Notes: generated from the sequence alone by a model not told the origin. Shown: positions 10,434 through 23,660, counted from the first letter of the stretch. The stretch is 64,000 nt of DNA from Rhizophagus irregularis (GCF_026210795.1 NC_089459.1:1860001-1924000); one strand, 5' to 3'. Program-made: numbers and translations.

Positions 10434-13400
10434 ATTAGTCCAATTTAGAGAGTTTAAAGTTAGATTAATCTACATTATTTTTTGTTAAACTAAGCTGCAA
10501 TTATTCTGTAATTAGAATTTTTATAAAAATTGAAGGTATTAATTATTTCATTTTGATTAGTTAATTAGTTGCCAATCCAAGAATAATACGGTCATTATAA
10601 ATGAAATTTATTAATTTAACATTTTTACACGTAATTACACAAACAATAAGATTGTGAAATTTCTTACTAAATACAATATCATTATACTAAATATACGGGT
10701 GTCAGATTGCATTATTTATTAAATTACGAAAACCAATTGATATGTTTTAAAAATGATTTCATATATGCAGGAATTATTTTGAAAAAAAGAAAGGATTATA
10801 TTGATTATATTGGTACGATTAATCAAGATTTTACAGTATTTGACGTTCTTACCTACAATAAAATGTAAAGTATGCTATAAACCTCATCATTATTATTTTT
10901 ATCAAAAAGTAATAAAAATTTGATTAGTGTATTAATATACTAGTGACGTGAAATAATACTCAAATAAATATGATTCGTTTAAAATTCTAAGCAGTCAACT
11001 TGTGACACGATAAAAAAAACCGTTTTTTCTTTGAAAGTCAAATCATTAATCCTTAACTTTGTTACAACAATTAAACTTTTAATACTCGGCACATCTTGAC
11101 GCCATGAACAACAAACAATACTTTTAGTTTGTGTTAATCCATAATACTTTGCACATCTTAGTACTTTGCACATCTTAATACTTGGCACATCTTAATACTT
11201 GGCGCATCTTAATACTTTGCACATCTTTGACGCCATGAACAACAAACAATAGTTTAACTTACCTTTTATATGAATTGACGTATTATCTTTTATAGGCCAA
11301 TACCAATCAAAGGTTATCAGCTGGGATTAAAAAAAGATTTTCTGTAATATGCAATAAATTTCATGGTTCGCAAATACCAAATTTTGATTTGCCGTAGATC
11401 ACTAATTGTTTTTTTTTTTTCAGTGTTATGATATAATTATGTGTGTAATTTAATTATTTATTTTTTAAAAAAACGTATGTGCCTTTTAATAATAAAGTTG
11501 ATCCGATCCGTAAACAATTTATCATTGGTGATCACAGTCACACCTATCCCAAGTTCCCGAGTTTTGATGCTGAGTAACACTTAATAACGTGACTCAAATA
11601 CTTAAAAGTTTTTTCTTTCTAAACTGCAAAGATAATATTATTTGTTTTTTTTTTTATGTAACTTGATATTCTTTTAATTTACGAACCAGTATTTTCAAGA
11701 ATATTTTAATAAGCAAATTAATTTAACGCGTCTCTTAATATTTAAATTCAATGAATTTAATAATGAACCAATCATTTTTATGGTTAGATAAGTGACACAA
11801 TAAAATCTGGAAACCATTTGTAGATCATTTATAATTGATAAGATGTCAAGTTTAAATGAATGAATGAATGAATGAATGACCTGGGGTACCCAAATATTTT
11901 TTTTTTTTTTCGGACGTAAATAAAATTATAATTATATTTTAATTAAGGGAGCACAAAAAAATATATATGTATAATATAATATATTTAATCAATCAATAAT
12001 AACTGATTATAATTTAAAAAAAAAATTAATATTATTTTATGTACACACTTATTCTGGAAATATTGTTAATGTATAAATTCGTGTTTAAATAATTGAAAAA
12101 ATGTCATTTTCTTTGACAGATCACACATGGCACAAATTTTGGTTGATATCATTATAATTCATTAATACATTGCACGACATTTGTTTAATCCTATTAAATA
12201 ATATTTTTTTTAGAAAAGCGCCAATTAATTGTTTATGTATGGTTGGTTCCCCCAAATGTTGATATTAAACAAATAAGGTGGTAAATATAAGGGGAAAAAG
12301 TTTAAATGTATCAAAATCAAAATAAAATCAAAATAAATAAAAGAAAATTTTTTTTTTTCTTTTTAAAAAGAAAAAATAATGCGATTAGTAAGGACTTTGT
12401 GCAGATCGAATTCTCTTTTTAAAAAATTTACAGTATTAAATATACAACAAATTATTATTAGTGTAATAAATAAATAAATTCGGATATTTACAGAAATTCA
12501 ACAAACCGAAAGTTTTAGGTATATACTATAATGCTATAATGTGGGATGATGATGATGTAATCCAAATGTGGGGATTTTTGATGTATGCAATCCGTAAGCA
12601 AACTATCATCATAACGCATAATATTTTTTTAAGATTCAGAAGACTTAGAATTGTGACAAGAAAGAAATATTATTGTACTTCTATACTAAAATTTAATGGG
12701 TTCATATTGGATTTTCATATTACCGTATCTTGCGCAATATCTAAACACGTTTATTTTATCTTTACCGATTTTGTTATGTCCGATTTTTTTATTATGAAAT
12801 ATCAAACAAAAAAAATTTTTTTTTTTTTTTTTTTTTTAAAAAAAATATAGTATAGTGCTTTCCTTAATCGCATATATATAAAGAATGCAACCTATCAAAG
12901 TTTTTTTTTTTTTTTAGTATATATTTTCTTAATCGCATATACATAACTTGACAAAGTTTTTTTTTTTTTTTTTTTTTTTTTGAATGGTGAATTTGTAACA
13001 ATGAAATCTATTGTAATCTATTGTGCGTAAGTAAATGCATTATGACTAAATGCCTATTTTTATACGACTAATGGTAAAATGGTAAAGTTTTTTTTTCCTG
13101 TGATTACAAATTTTATTAAAATCTTTTTAAAACCGTGTTTTCTTTTAAGATGATTAAAATGGAAATTTATCTGATATTCAAAATGATTGGTGAAATAACA
13201 TTATTTTATTAGGCATATGTAATATAAACTTTTTAAAGAATTGTTAAAAGAGGTTGATGAAAAAAAAAAAAAAAAAAATTTTTTCATCCAACCATAAATC
13301 TAGGTTAATTAATTTAACTAAAAAAGATATTCTGATCGAACTATTATTACATCATATAACATTTTACCCATTGTTTTTCCGCGTTTAAGATTCCTTCCAA

Positions 13401-13481
13401 TAATAAAAAGTATTTAAAGTTTTTTTTTTCTTTGACACGTGCTTTAAAAAAAAATTTGACGGAGAATCCAATCTTATAATT

Positions 13482-13512
<31 letters not shown>

Positions 13513-15327
13513 TTTATTTTTTTTTATTTTTTTTTTTTTTGCGATTTAAAAAACAATTGTATAAATTCGGAATATTTTATTGCGGGGTAAAGTAATACAC
13601 GCAAAATTTTATCTGCAAAGTTTGGTTCGTTTAAAAAAAAGAAAAATGAGATTTTGTTAAAACAATTGTCTATTGTTTAAAAAAAAAATTTACGGGATTT
13701 ATTATTTATGGTATAAATGCGTGTATGTGGCTTTTTTTTTTAATTAGTCAATTAGTCATTAGTCATTATTTATTATTTTATTATTATTTTTTATTAATTT
13801 TTTTTTTTTTTGATCTTTCAAAGTTTTACATAAGAAATTAATTTTATAAGGATAAAAACATTTTCAATTACATATTCGGTAAATACTTTCAAAGAAAATG
13901 GATTGAAAAAAAAGGGATTAAAAAAAAAAAGTACAAGTAATTAAAAAAAAAAGAATGATAATTTTTTTTTCTTAATTCCGATGATCTTTTTAGCCAACAT
14001 TATTAATAGGTCAAAATCTCTTAAAAAATTTTTTGTTTAAAAAAACTTAGTTTTCAAATAATAACGCTTTGACCAACAACTTTTTTATATAAGATTAAGA
14101 TTTTTGTAATCTTTTGTTTGTATGATGAAACATCTATATTTTTTTTTTGTAGAACAAATAATACAAAATAATAATGTGAGAAAAAAAAATAAGAATTTTT
14201 TAAAAAAGTTAATCTTTTTTTTTTTTGTGTGTGAAAAATTATCTCCGTTCATCAAAAAAAATCAAAAAAAAAAAAAATTTCAAAAAAAAATGGGTGAGTT
14301 ACTAATTTTTTTGTCCTTTTTTCAATAATAATCTAGAAACTTAGAAACTTGATAAAGTTACTTGATAAAATTTTTTTTATAAAATTTTTTTTTTTTTTGT
14401 AAATAAAAAATCTTTTTTGAGAAAAAAATCTTTGAAAAAATATATAAATATATTAATGTTAAATTATTGACTTAGGCAGCAGCTTGGATATTAGTTATTT
14501 GTATTAAAACGGTGGCAACACGTTTTATACGGTTTACATTATTTTTTCCCCAAATTCCCAAATTCGGTGTTAAATCGCGATCTAACGCGTAATTTTTTTT
14601 TTTTTTAAACTCTCACTTTTTACACTTAATAAAATTAAATTCACATGTTAACGTACAAAACTTGATTAATTTGACGCACACACAAAAAAAGGTCGATTAA
14701 AAATGAATTTTATTAAAATAGTAAAATAAACCGATATAAAAAATAATAATAATAAGAAAGAAAAAGGAAATAAAATAAAATAATAATAAAAAAAGAAAAA
14801 AAGAAAAATGAAACATAACATAAATATATAAGAGTTTTTTTCGAAGAAAAAAAAAAATAAGTTCAATATCGATAAAAAAAAATTACGAAGTTAATCTGTT
14901 AATAACAAATCTGTTAATAACAGATGAAAAAGTGCAACGAAAACGTAGAAGAAGTAAATTTAAATAAATTAAAAGAAGAATTTAGAGATTTTTTTTTTTT
15001 TTTGCTATCTTAATTATATAGTGTATATATCTTTTGTTATAATAAATCTTAGGGGATTTAAAAAAAAAAATTGGTGGCTTTTTTTTGTATATCTTTTTAA
15101 AATTAAGTCTTAAAGTACCTTCCAAAGTTCTGATCTTATCCGATCTTAAAAAAAAAATAAGAGAAGAGAAATTTATATTTGCTGCATAAAAAATTAAAAA
15201 ATCTTAATTTTTTTTTTTAAAAAAAAAAAAGAGAGAAAAAAAAAGAGATAAGAGAAATTAAAATAAAAATAAAAATAAAAAAATAAAAATAATAATGGAA
15301 ATTAAAATCGAATTATATATATATGTA

Positions 15328-15359
<32 letters not shown>

Positions 15360-15398
15360 TGTAATAGTTGGTAAAGGTTCGCAGAAAATGAATTGGCT
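10434..15398. other. Gene-poor, low-complexity spacer
   Basis: I see no gene here. Open frames in this stretch are simple-sequence artefacts (Phe/Lys/Asn runs). Contents: a 17-bp minisatellite at 11142-11226, a GAAT tetranucleotide run near 11857-11879, TTTA runs near 13495-13520, many A or T homopolymers between 12300 and 15240, and a TA run near 15317-15341. Confidence 0.7.
11087..11251. repeat. 17-bp minisatellite between two direct repeats
   Basis: AATACTTTGCACATCTT and variants occur about five times in a row (11142-11226). The block is bracketed by two copies of GACGCCATGAACAACAAACA, one starting near 11098 and one near 11229, each preceded by GCACATCTT. The arrangement suggests unequal exchange around a short repeat. 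Confidence 0.75.
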
Positions 15399-15465
15399 AA
15401 TTAAAGTTTTTTGTAAAAAACGTTAATTAAAGTTTTTTGTAAAAAACGTTAATTAAAGTTTTTGT
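15399..15465. repeat. 26-bp hairpin tandem repeat overlapping the methyltransferase stop codon
   Basis: AATTAAAGTTTTTTGTAAAA plus AACGTT is repeated at 15399-15424 and 15425-15450, with a partial third copy at 15451-15465. Each unit contains GTTTTTTGTAAAAAAC, a near-perfect hairpin. The partial copy supplies the last codons and the TAA of the minus-strand gene, so its 3' end was remodelled by the repeat or gave rise to it. Confidence 0.75.
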
Positions 15466-16632
15466 CCAAAACCGGAAAAAACGTTAATCCGAGAGTCATA
15501 CTTTTCACATTCCTCGATCAGGTAAAGAAGGTCATCTTCCCGTGCATCAATTGATGCAATAAAAGATTTTATTATATCCACCGTAAATTCCCCCACGGTG
15601 CTTCCTTTACCCAGGGGTATAGCAACATTTTTTTGGGTTACATTGACAAAACCCTGTTCTGTCAATAATTTTTCTATGTGATCGTTTCCCACGCGGATAC
15701 CGGTCAATCTTTCTAACAAAGGACTTGAATTATAATCTGAGTCCCAAAATTCTATGTATCCGCCTTTTTTAGTCACTCTAAAGACCTCTGAGAGCAAAAA
15801 TAAAATTGGGTCCAAGGTTGATAAGGATCGAAGGTGCATCATGTCAAGCCGTACCATATCAAAGAAATTATCTTGATATGGCAGTCCTTTTAAATAATCT
15901 CCTTGGCCGAAAAAGCAGTTTCTTGGGTATACCAAGTCTGGCGCACTTGATTCAAGGTCTATACCAAAGAACTGGGTATTTGGAAAATCCCTATAATGTG
16001 AAAAAAATGAATAATATTTGTTAAAAAATGTTTGTGCTTTAAAAAAGGAAAAAACCAAAATTTATAAATAATGTACTTACGTTGCCATCTCCATCATCCA
16101 ATATCCAGATGAATAACTAATAAAATTTTGGAAATGATCGAGCGAAAGAATTAGTAAAATAATAATTTATATATAATTATATATTAATTACATCATTCAA
16201 TTACTTACGCAATTTCTAAAACTCTTTCCATGGATTTATCAACGGGACAGGAGAAGTTACCGTTTAAAATACTTTTACGTACATAATGCTATAATAAAAA
16301 AAAGATGGTTAGGTGATTTAAATCATTATTGTACTAATAAAAAATTTATTACATTTTGAACTAAATACTTACATATAATAAATCTCGATCGACCTAAAAT
16401 TATTCGAGGAAAAAAAAAATAAATAAAATAAAATGAGCCGAAAATGAAAATAAATTATTTCGAAAACTTTATTATATGTTTATACAAAAAAACAAAAAAA
16501 AAAAAAAAGAAAGAAAGAAAGAAATATTTCAAATGACTGTTTATATTTACATACATCATTGGCGGTTGGTAGGTATTCACCACTTTGAGCACGATTGCCT
16601 AACCAATCTTGTGATAAAGTTGCTCTAGTCAT
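15453..16632 (-). CDS. Class I SAM-dependent methyltransferase (five exons)
   Basis: Model: exons 16632-16555, 16393-16373, 16288-16209, 16116-16081 and 15990-15453, all with GTA..AG introns and phases that fit, giving 250 residues. It begins MTRATLSQDWLGNR at the ATG at 16632. Residues 56-85 form the SAM site: VLEIAYSSGYW, then EMATDFPNTQFFGIDLE. Later come GDYLKGLPYQDNFFDMV (post-motif II) and SEVFRVTKKGGYIEFWDSD (motif III), the order of small fungal methyltransferases that act on metabolites or unknown targets. Oddity: the usual EIGCGTG glycine loop reads EIAYSSG, so the first glycines are replaced and SAM binding may be altered. The last codons lie in a 26-bp repeat, so the tail may be truncated. 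The substrate cannot be inferred. The nearest neighbours are non-coding. Confidence 0.8.
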
Positions 16633-17182
16633 TATTTTTTTTTTTATTGTGTAAGGAGGGAAAGATAAAAGCGAGAGAATGAAACACTTTTTAGGAATGT
16701 TTTTTTTTTAAAAAAAAAAAAACTATTTTCGAAAGGTAAATTTAAAAAGGAGGGAGGATTAAAATGGAAAAGTGATCTCGAAAAGAGTATGTCGAGAAGT
16801 CGAGAAGGAGGAGGAAAAAACTTGAATAAAAAAAAAATTAAGGACTGGTTAAAAGTTCAGAATCTCGTCTCGTCATTTATTTATATAAATTTTTTTTTTT
16901 TTTTTTTTCGTTATTAGATGTTTATTTATATAAATTGTGTGTATAAATAAATACTCTAAAATAATAATATAAAGTATATAATATAATAATATAATTATTT
17001 ACTGTACTTATTTTGCTAATTGTTGTGTAACCTTTACCCCCACATACACACATAGAAAAAATTTTTATAATGCATTTATTTACAATAGTAAAAAAAAAAA
17101 GTGATATCATGTGTGACACAAGGACAAGCACACATGGAAGGAAGCTTATTGTTTTTTATATATTATTATTATATTTCTAAGA

Positions 17183-17206
17183 TATCGCGGTTTTTAAACC
17201 GCGATA
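17183..17206. repeat. 24-bp inverted repeat TATCGCGGTTT-TT-AAACCGCGATA
   Basis: Two perfect 11-base arms around a TT centre. CGCG is rare in this composition, so the motif stands out. It could be a protein-binding palindrome or the core of a lost hairpin element; nothing coding is adjacent. Confidence 0.75.
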
Positions 17207-17939
17207 ATTATATGCCAACATTTGATAGGTTCTTCAAAAGTTGGGAAAAAAAAATTCCCAATGAAAGTAATTTTGTCATTCAATGAACTTTTGGTGAAAT
17301 AGGTTTACTTTTTTTATTTTTAATTTTTTTTTTTTTTATTTATTTTATTTCTATAGTTTATTATATTTTTATTTTTATTTTTATTTTTTTTTTAAACATT
17401 CTAATTATCGGCAAATTATTTATATGTAAGATTGGAGACTTTGAACAATTACTTTAAAGGACTTCATTCAAATCTAATTACAAATAGGACTTAAAAAAAA
17501 AAATTTGTTCATATGTTGTGCAACTTTGAAATTGTTGTATAATTATTTATCACGGAAAGTTACTTAAAGGAAAAAAATTTCGTTACGCTTCTGAGAATTA
17601 TTTTCTGACTTGAGTCATTTCCGAACAGATTGTCAGTTCAATTATGGTGATTGTTTATAATTATAGAGAATCGAATTTGGTAAGGAAAATGTTACAAAAT
17701 TAGTAAATATTTTTAAGAATGTAAGATGTTTCATTTTATGCCCTGCGTCATTATTTTTCGCTTTAAATGCTTTAAGCGCTTTAAAGCGTGTCAAAGTATT
17801 TCAAAAACGTTCATTGTTAGAGCCCCCAATTCATAATATATAAATGATAATATCATTCATGTAATGTAATAACGCATTAACTCCCATTAACTCCCACATA
17901 AAAAAATGGGATATGTTATGTGATGCATCCATCATCAAC

Positions 17940-17971
<32 letters not shown>

Positions 17972-19769
17972 ACGGGGCTGAAATATGTGAAATGTATCAT
18001 AATGCGAGATATTTGAAAAAGAAAAAAGTCCGAAGGATTGGATGATGATTTATATTTACATATTTACATAATAATTTTATAACGTGTTATATTGTGTTAT
18101 ATATTTTTTTTTAAAGAGAGAATTCATGGTATGTGATCTATGTTGGTCAAGGCAATTATTTATTATGCTGTTTATCACTAACTGTAAATCAATATTTTCG
18201 AGATATATAATATTTAGGTTTTTTTTTTTCTAATATATGTATGCAATTACCTAATTTTTTTTTTAATAATAATAATAATAAATAACATGAACATATTTAT
18301 TTATTCATTTAGATGACCGGATTAATATCCTGTTTATGTGTACTTATAGTACTTACTTACTATAAGTATATCATCACAATTATCACATTTAAATTATAAA
18401 TTACTTTTAGATATTCGGTAGTTTTTATAAATGCTAAAGCCCAATTCAAACTTTTTTACTCTTGGCGTTATATATTACTAAAAAAAAAAAATATTTTTGC
18501 CAAGAAAGGAATTGTATATCAAACAAAAAGAAAATTTTTAACTCCTATATTTTTTTTTTCCTTCTATTTTAACCCCTTAACTATAATTTTTTTTTTTTTT
18601 TTTTTTCGAAATTACTATTATTATTAAGAATGATAATCCATTTCTCTCTAAAGATTCGGCCAACTTCCTTTTTTTTTTTAATCGGCCGGTTAATTATTTT
18701 CAGTACTTTATACAAATAAGGGTTTTTTGAAAGTATAATAAACCTATTAATAATAAAACCATTTTTAACTCATAAATAAGCAGTATATCATTCTTTACTA
18801 GTTAAATTTTATTTTATTTTTTTCTAAGCCTTTAATGGATTATAAAAAGAACTTTTTTTTTTATTATTAGAATGAAAAAAAATTCAATGAAGGAAGGATA
18901 AAAATTGAATTCGAAAAAATATTTCAAAAATTTCCATATTATTTAATAATAAATAATAATAAATAATAATAATAATATAATACGGGTTATTGGTAAGAAA
19001 TATAAAAAAAAAAAAAAAAAAATTTTTTTTTTTAAAAAAAATTATCATCATTAAAGAAAAAAGAAAAAAGAAAAAGAAATTAAAATCATAAACGCCCCTT
19101 TCCCCTTTTTTGTACAAATTTATTAAACGTATTTTTTACGTATTTTTTTTATTTATTTGGTAGTTTCAATAAATTCAGAGAGTTGGAATTTTTTTTTTGT
19201 CTTATGTAACACAAATGCAGGGATCATACATTATAACTCCCCCAACCTTAAAATATTTTATTATTAACTAATCCAAGTTTTTTTCTTTATTTTAAAAAAA
19301 AAAAATTACCCACATGATCTCAATTTGATTGGTCCTCTTTTTTAAAATGTTATCATACGATAAATATTGGTCACATTTTATTATGTAATTTTTTTTTTAT
19401 TGTACTTTTGTATTTTAGTATCGAAAAGTATGAAAATACCGAAAAAAAAAGGTGACAAAAAAAAGTATCACATTAATTAAAGTAATATTTGTATTGGTTT
19501 ATCCATTCTACCTACAAATCGCACATTTATTAAAATTCCGTAAGTTACATGTAGATTAAAAAAGGGAGGTTTATTATTATATATTATTTATTATATTTAA
19601 CTCAAAGATTTACCGAGAATTATAATAATAAAATTATATAATCAAGATTAAATAATTAAATATTAATGATATGATCTTATAATCTAAAATTAATTAAGAG
19701 AAAACCCGAAACCGAAGTACTTACTTCATGAGATGATTAACTTTGAAAGTTAATAATAAAAGATATTTA

Positions 19770-20155
19770 CTACTACAGTTGGTATAATTACTACCACAGT
19801 TGGTATTATTACAACTACAGTTGGACTACTATAGTAAATATTATTATAACTTCTATAGTAGGAACTGCTATTACAACTAAAGCAGTATTACTACAACTAA
19901 AACAGTATTACTTCAACTAAAACAGTATTACTTCAACTAGAACAGTATTACTACAATTACTACAGTATCTAACAATATTACTACAATTATTACAATTATT
20001 ACAATTACTATAATTATTACAATTACTACAATTATTACAATTACTATAATTACTACAATTACTATAATTACTATGTACTTACTACTATACTCCGTTATTT
20101 ACTACAATATTACTATTATTACAATTTACTACTGTTACTACTATTACTACTATTG
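19770..20155. repeat. Degenerate trinucleotide tract (ACT, ATT, ACA)
   Basis: Nearly 400 bases made of ACT, ATT and ACA triplets, with higher-order units ACTACAGTTGGTATAATT (about three copies) and CAACTAAAACAGTATTACTT (about four copies). The first part can be read as Thr/Ile/Val/Gly-rich codons but meets stops, so I treat it as a decaying microsatellite. Confidence 0.7.
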
Positions 20156-22362
20156 ATTATATAATAAAGAACAATGGAATATTAATGATATCATAGAGGA
20201 CCAATTTCGGTTTCATATTATATCCTTTAATGAAATTATTTCTTTATATTTTCATATATGGACTTTCATTTTTTCATTTAATGACCGCATGTACTAACTT
20301 GAATTGTATACTTTGAAAATTTTATTGGTTTAAAAAAAAATTATAAATTCTTTAAAAGAGAGAACAATGAAAAATTATAATTCAAAACAAATCGTACCAA
20401 CCATTTTATTCAAATGTAACACAATAATAATTTATTAAAATTATTATAGGGTCACTTGGTATAAACAAATTTTAAACAAATCAAGTTTCAAATGATCAAA
20501 TGTTTTTATTTGTTAATGATTGGATATAAGTTTTTTCTTTTGGAAGTTTTTATTTTTTGTACTTTTTGTAATTTTGTTTCATTCTAATTACCTGGTAATC
20601 TAGTTAAAACTTTGTAAAACCCGTTGTAACAAGTTCAAAATCAATATTGCATAATCTTTTATTACGATTACGATTTTAATAATTAGGTACATATTATTAT
20701 TATTATTATTATTAATAAATAGTTTTGAAATTTTCCCATAAATATTAAACAATATAATTATGTCAATTTTCAGGGTTGAAATAATTTAGGCGTTCTTGGC
20801 TTATTTGGCTAATGTTTGTCATACTTCAATACTTTCATACTTTTTTTTACAAAAAGAAAAAATTTTTTTTTTTTTTCTTTAATGACTCATGAGAGGCTAA
20901 AGGGAAGAACATGATACATACATTCAATCAAATCAAAGAATATTCATTAAGTAATAACCTAAAATAATAATATTTTATAAGCAGCTATCGGCAGGGATAT
21001 TAAAAAGTAAAAAAATGTGATTATTACATAAAAAAAAGAGATAAGATAAAAATAATAGATAATCTATTTGATGACTTGTATATATAATATATATATAATA
21101 TATTTAATATAATACCGGTATTTACATATATCACCGGCTTACCTTAAAATAAAAAATGTACAATATATCACCGCCCAGTATATAATATTTGTACATTATT
21201 ATTATTTTTTTCATTATTCATTATTCCTACTAAATAAAGTATTTTTGCGTGAACGGGATTTAAAATTAGTAAACTTACATGTTCGGGATTATATGCGTTT
21301 CGGCTTAGATTTAAATTTGTATTAAAAATTTTTTTAAATTAGTAAGATATTTATTAATTTGGTTCGGCCCTAACTTATTATGTTAGAAGGCAGTGTTATA
21401 CCTGTTAGCCCATAGGAGATCATCCTCCGGTTTAAAAAAGAATACATATTTATGTTCATACATTTAATGGTCAACTTTTTTGTAAAACATTTATTTCAAT
21501 TAATGTATGACAATTTCGCTTACAAACTGCATGATCCTTGCATATAAATTTTTTTTTTCAAAATACATCATATCATATGTCATTTTTAACACGTTTGCTT
21601 TATGTTATTAAGTATTTCTTCGCGTGATTGATCTACTTAAAAGGCCAAGATTTGATTTAACTGATTTCCCCAAACCTGTCAAATGTCAAAAAAATTTTTT
21701 TTATACCCTGGGCTTACTAATTGCATGTTAATAATGAAATTTCCCTATGATTTCAACTTTTCTTCTATTTCTATAAAAGATGTTTTATTAAAAAATAAAA
21801 ATTTTTTTTTTTTGTAATACACGGGGAAATAATTGAGCTGTCAAAAAAAAAATAATTTTTTTTTTTTTTTTTTTTTTTTTGATAATCTAATTTGTAATTC
21901 ACTATACGTAAGTTGTTGTTTAAGCATGTGTTTGGTTTTAAAGTTTCAATTAGGTAAAGAAACTCGGCTACAATGAATAAACATATTTTTTAAAGTTCTT
22001 ACCTAAATTTACAATTTTAAATCCGCAGTCAAATCAGATGATTTTTTAAAATAAAGCAATTTTTTTTTCCCATGATATCATTCTTTTTCACATGTTTGTT
22101 TGTTTACCACCTTATGATCAAACCAAAAGGAATTTTAAAAATGGATTTTTTTTTTTTTTAATATAAACCAATTAAGATGTCAGTTTCCTATCAAGTAAAT
22201 ATTTCAAATAATTTATTAATTTTCCTGAATTGGAAAAATAACTGAATATGGTGAATATGTTTAAGGAGTGATTAATAATATATATATTTTTTTTACTCAA
22301 TTAAACCTCCGGTTGTTTTACTTTTATGGTCAGAGTCCTGGTCCAGGTCCTTGTCTGGTATT

Positions 22363-22552
22363 TATTATCCCATCGGTTTTATTGTATACACTGATGGATT
22401 TTTTAGTAAATTATTCCATCGGTATAAAAAAATGTATAAAAGAAGTATATAATCCATCGGTGTATACAGTACGTCATACAACTGTTATTCTAATAAATAC
22501 ACTCCCTCCAAAGCATCGGTGAATATTTCAGATACCAATGGAATAACAAGTA
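22363..22552. repeat. Dispersed repeat, copy A (pair with 41481-41722)
   Basis: It shares TTATCCCATCGGT, TGTATACA.(C/T)GATGGATTTTTT, TAAATTATTCCA.CGGTATAA, ATCGGTGTATAC, GCATCGGTGAATATTTCAG and AATGGAATAACAAGTAT, in the same order and orientation, with the second copy. It contains inverted pieces of its own (CACCGATG against CATCGGTG). Probably a non-autonomous element family; no TSD is clear. Confidence 0.65.
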
Positions 22553-23126
22553 TTTGCTCTTGTTAAATCGCCGGTTGTCTTGGCAAGCAATTTGGTTTTA
22601 ATTTATGAAACAAGGTGAAAAAAATATTTGTAATTGATTTGTCAGTTACATCAGCTGCATCTCTTATTGAACTATTTCCATTTACAAATTTTAAATGATA
22701 ACCTCTTATAATGTTAATAATAAAGTTTTGATAGTTACATCTATTTCCCATTTGCAAATTTAAATGGTAACTTCCTAGAAATGTTTAGTAATAACCCAAA
22801 AATATGAAATTTAGAGTTCAGGGTTTTTGTTGGATTTGTCAGCAATTCAACAACCTTTCACATGATGTCCTTAAATATTTTTTAAATATTTTGAAAATAT
22901 TTTAGATAAGTCACATGACTCGCATCTTTACAAATTGTATACTTTTTTTTGCCAAGACTTCAAAAATAGCAAGGACAAACCAAACATAGGTTTGTAGATC
23001 GAACTGTTAGGGTAACATTTATTAATTTATTGACCCAGACTTCTTTGAATCAATTTGGTGCGACGTAATGACAATAAATGTTTTGCTTGGTGAAAACTAA
23101 CCGGTTTACGATATTACTTGCGGAAT
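22553..23126. other. Spacer without recognisable genes
   Basis: Nothing coding is convincing. It contains short near-repeats such as TTTACAAATTTTAAATG and TTTGCAAATTTAAATGG around 22680-22770. Confidence 0.5.
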
Positions 23127-23660
23127 CACGCAACTTTTGCCGTATCGCAGCTACCGTAAACTCAAGGCTGGAAGTTCCGAAGAAAGCAAAAATGTAGTAA
23201 TATACATTTCATCAAATTTATCTGATAGTTTCTTTCAAGTTATTTAAGTTATTAAGGTTTATACTCATATTATTGAAAAAGGTCTGGACCAAATTCTTCC
23301 AAATATTATCATGCACAATGTGCAAGATAAGATTTCTCCTGAGTCCACGCAACGTTTATCGTATCGCAGCTACCGTAACTCAACTTCTTCAACTTAGTAA
23401 TATACATTTTATCAAATTTATCTTAAAACCGATGATAGTTTCTTTCAATGTTATTTAAGTTATTAAGGTTTATACTCATATTATTGAAAAAGTTCTGGAC
23501 CAAATTCTTCCAAATATTATTATGCACAAATGTGCAAGATAAGATTTCTCCTGAGTCCACGCAACGTTTGTCGTATCGCAGCTACCGTAACTCAACTTCT
23601 TCAACTTAGTAATATATATTTATCAAATTTATCTTAAAACCGATGATAGTTTCTTATAAG
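23127..23660. repeat. 210-bp tandem repeat, about 2.5 copies
   Basis: GATAGTTTCTT recurs at 23224, 23434 and 23645, a step of 210-211. CGTATCGCAGCTACCGTAA is in each full unit, with one extra partial copy ahead at about 23127. The two complete copies are nearly identical, so the duplication is recent. Confidence 0.85.

Larger units (their letters stand above)
16640..22362. other. Long gene-poor spacer
   Basis: No gene is supportable. The interval holds a GC-containing perfect palindrome (17183-17206), a TA microsatellite (about 17939-17970), a decayed ACT/ATT trinucleotide tract (about 19770-20155) and many homopolymers. The methyltransferase promoter should lie in 16633-16900, where I see purine-rich AAGGAGGG-type sequence but no clear TATA box. 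Confidence 0.6.

Noticed and set aside
12539-12850. 103-codon plus-strand frame
   Set aside because: Ends in a run of Phe and Lys from homopolymers; no motif, no splice context, ordinary spacer composition.
14666-14866. Phe-rich minus-strand frame
   Set aside because: Pure T/A homopolymer translation.
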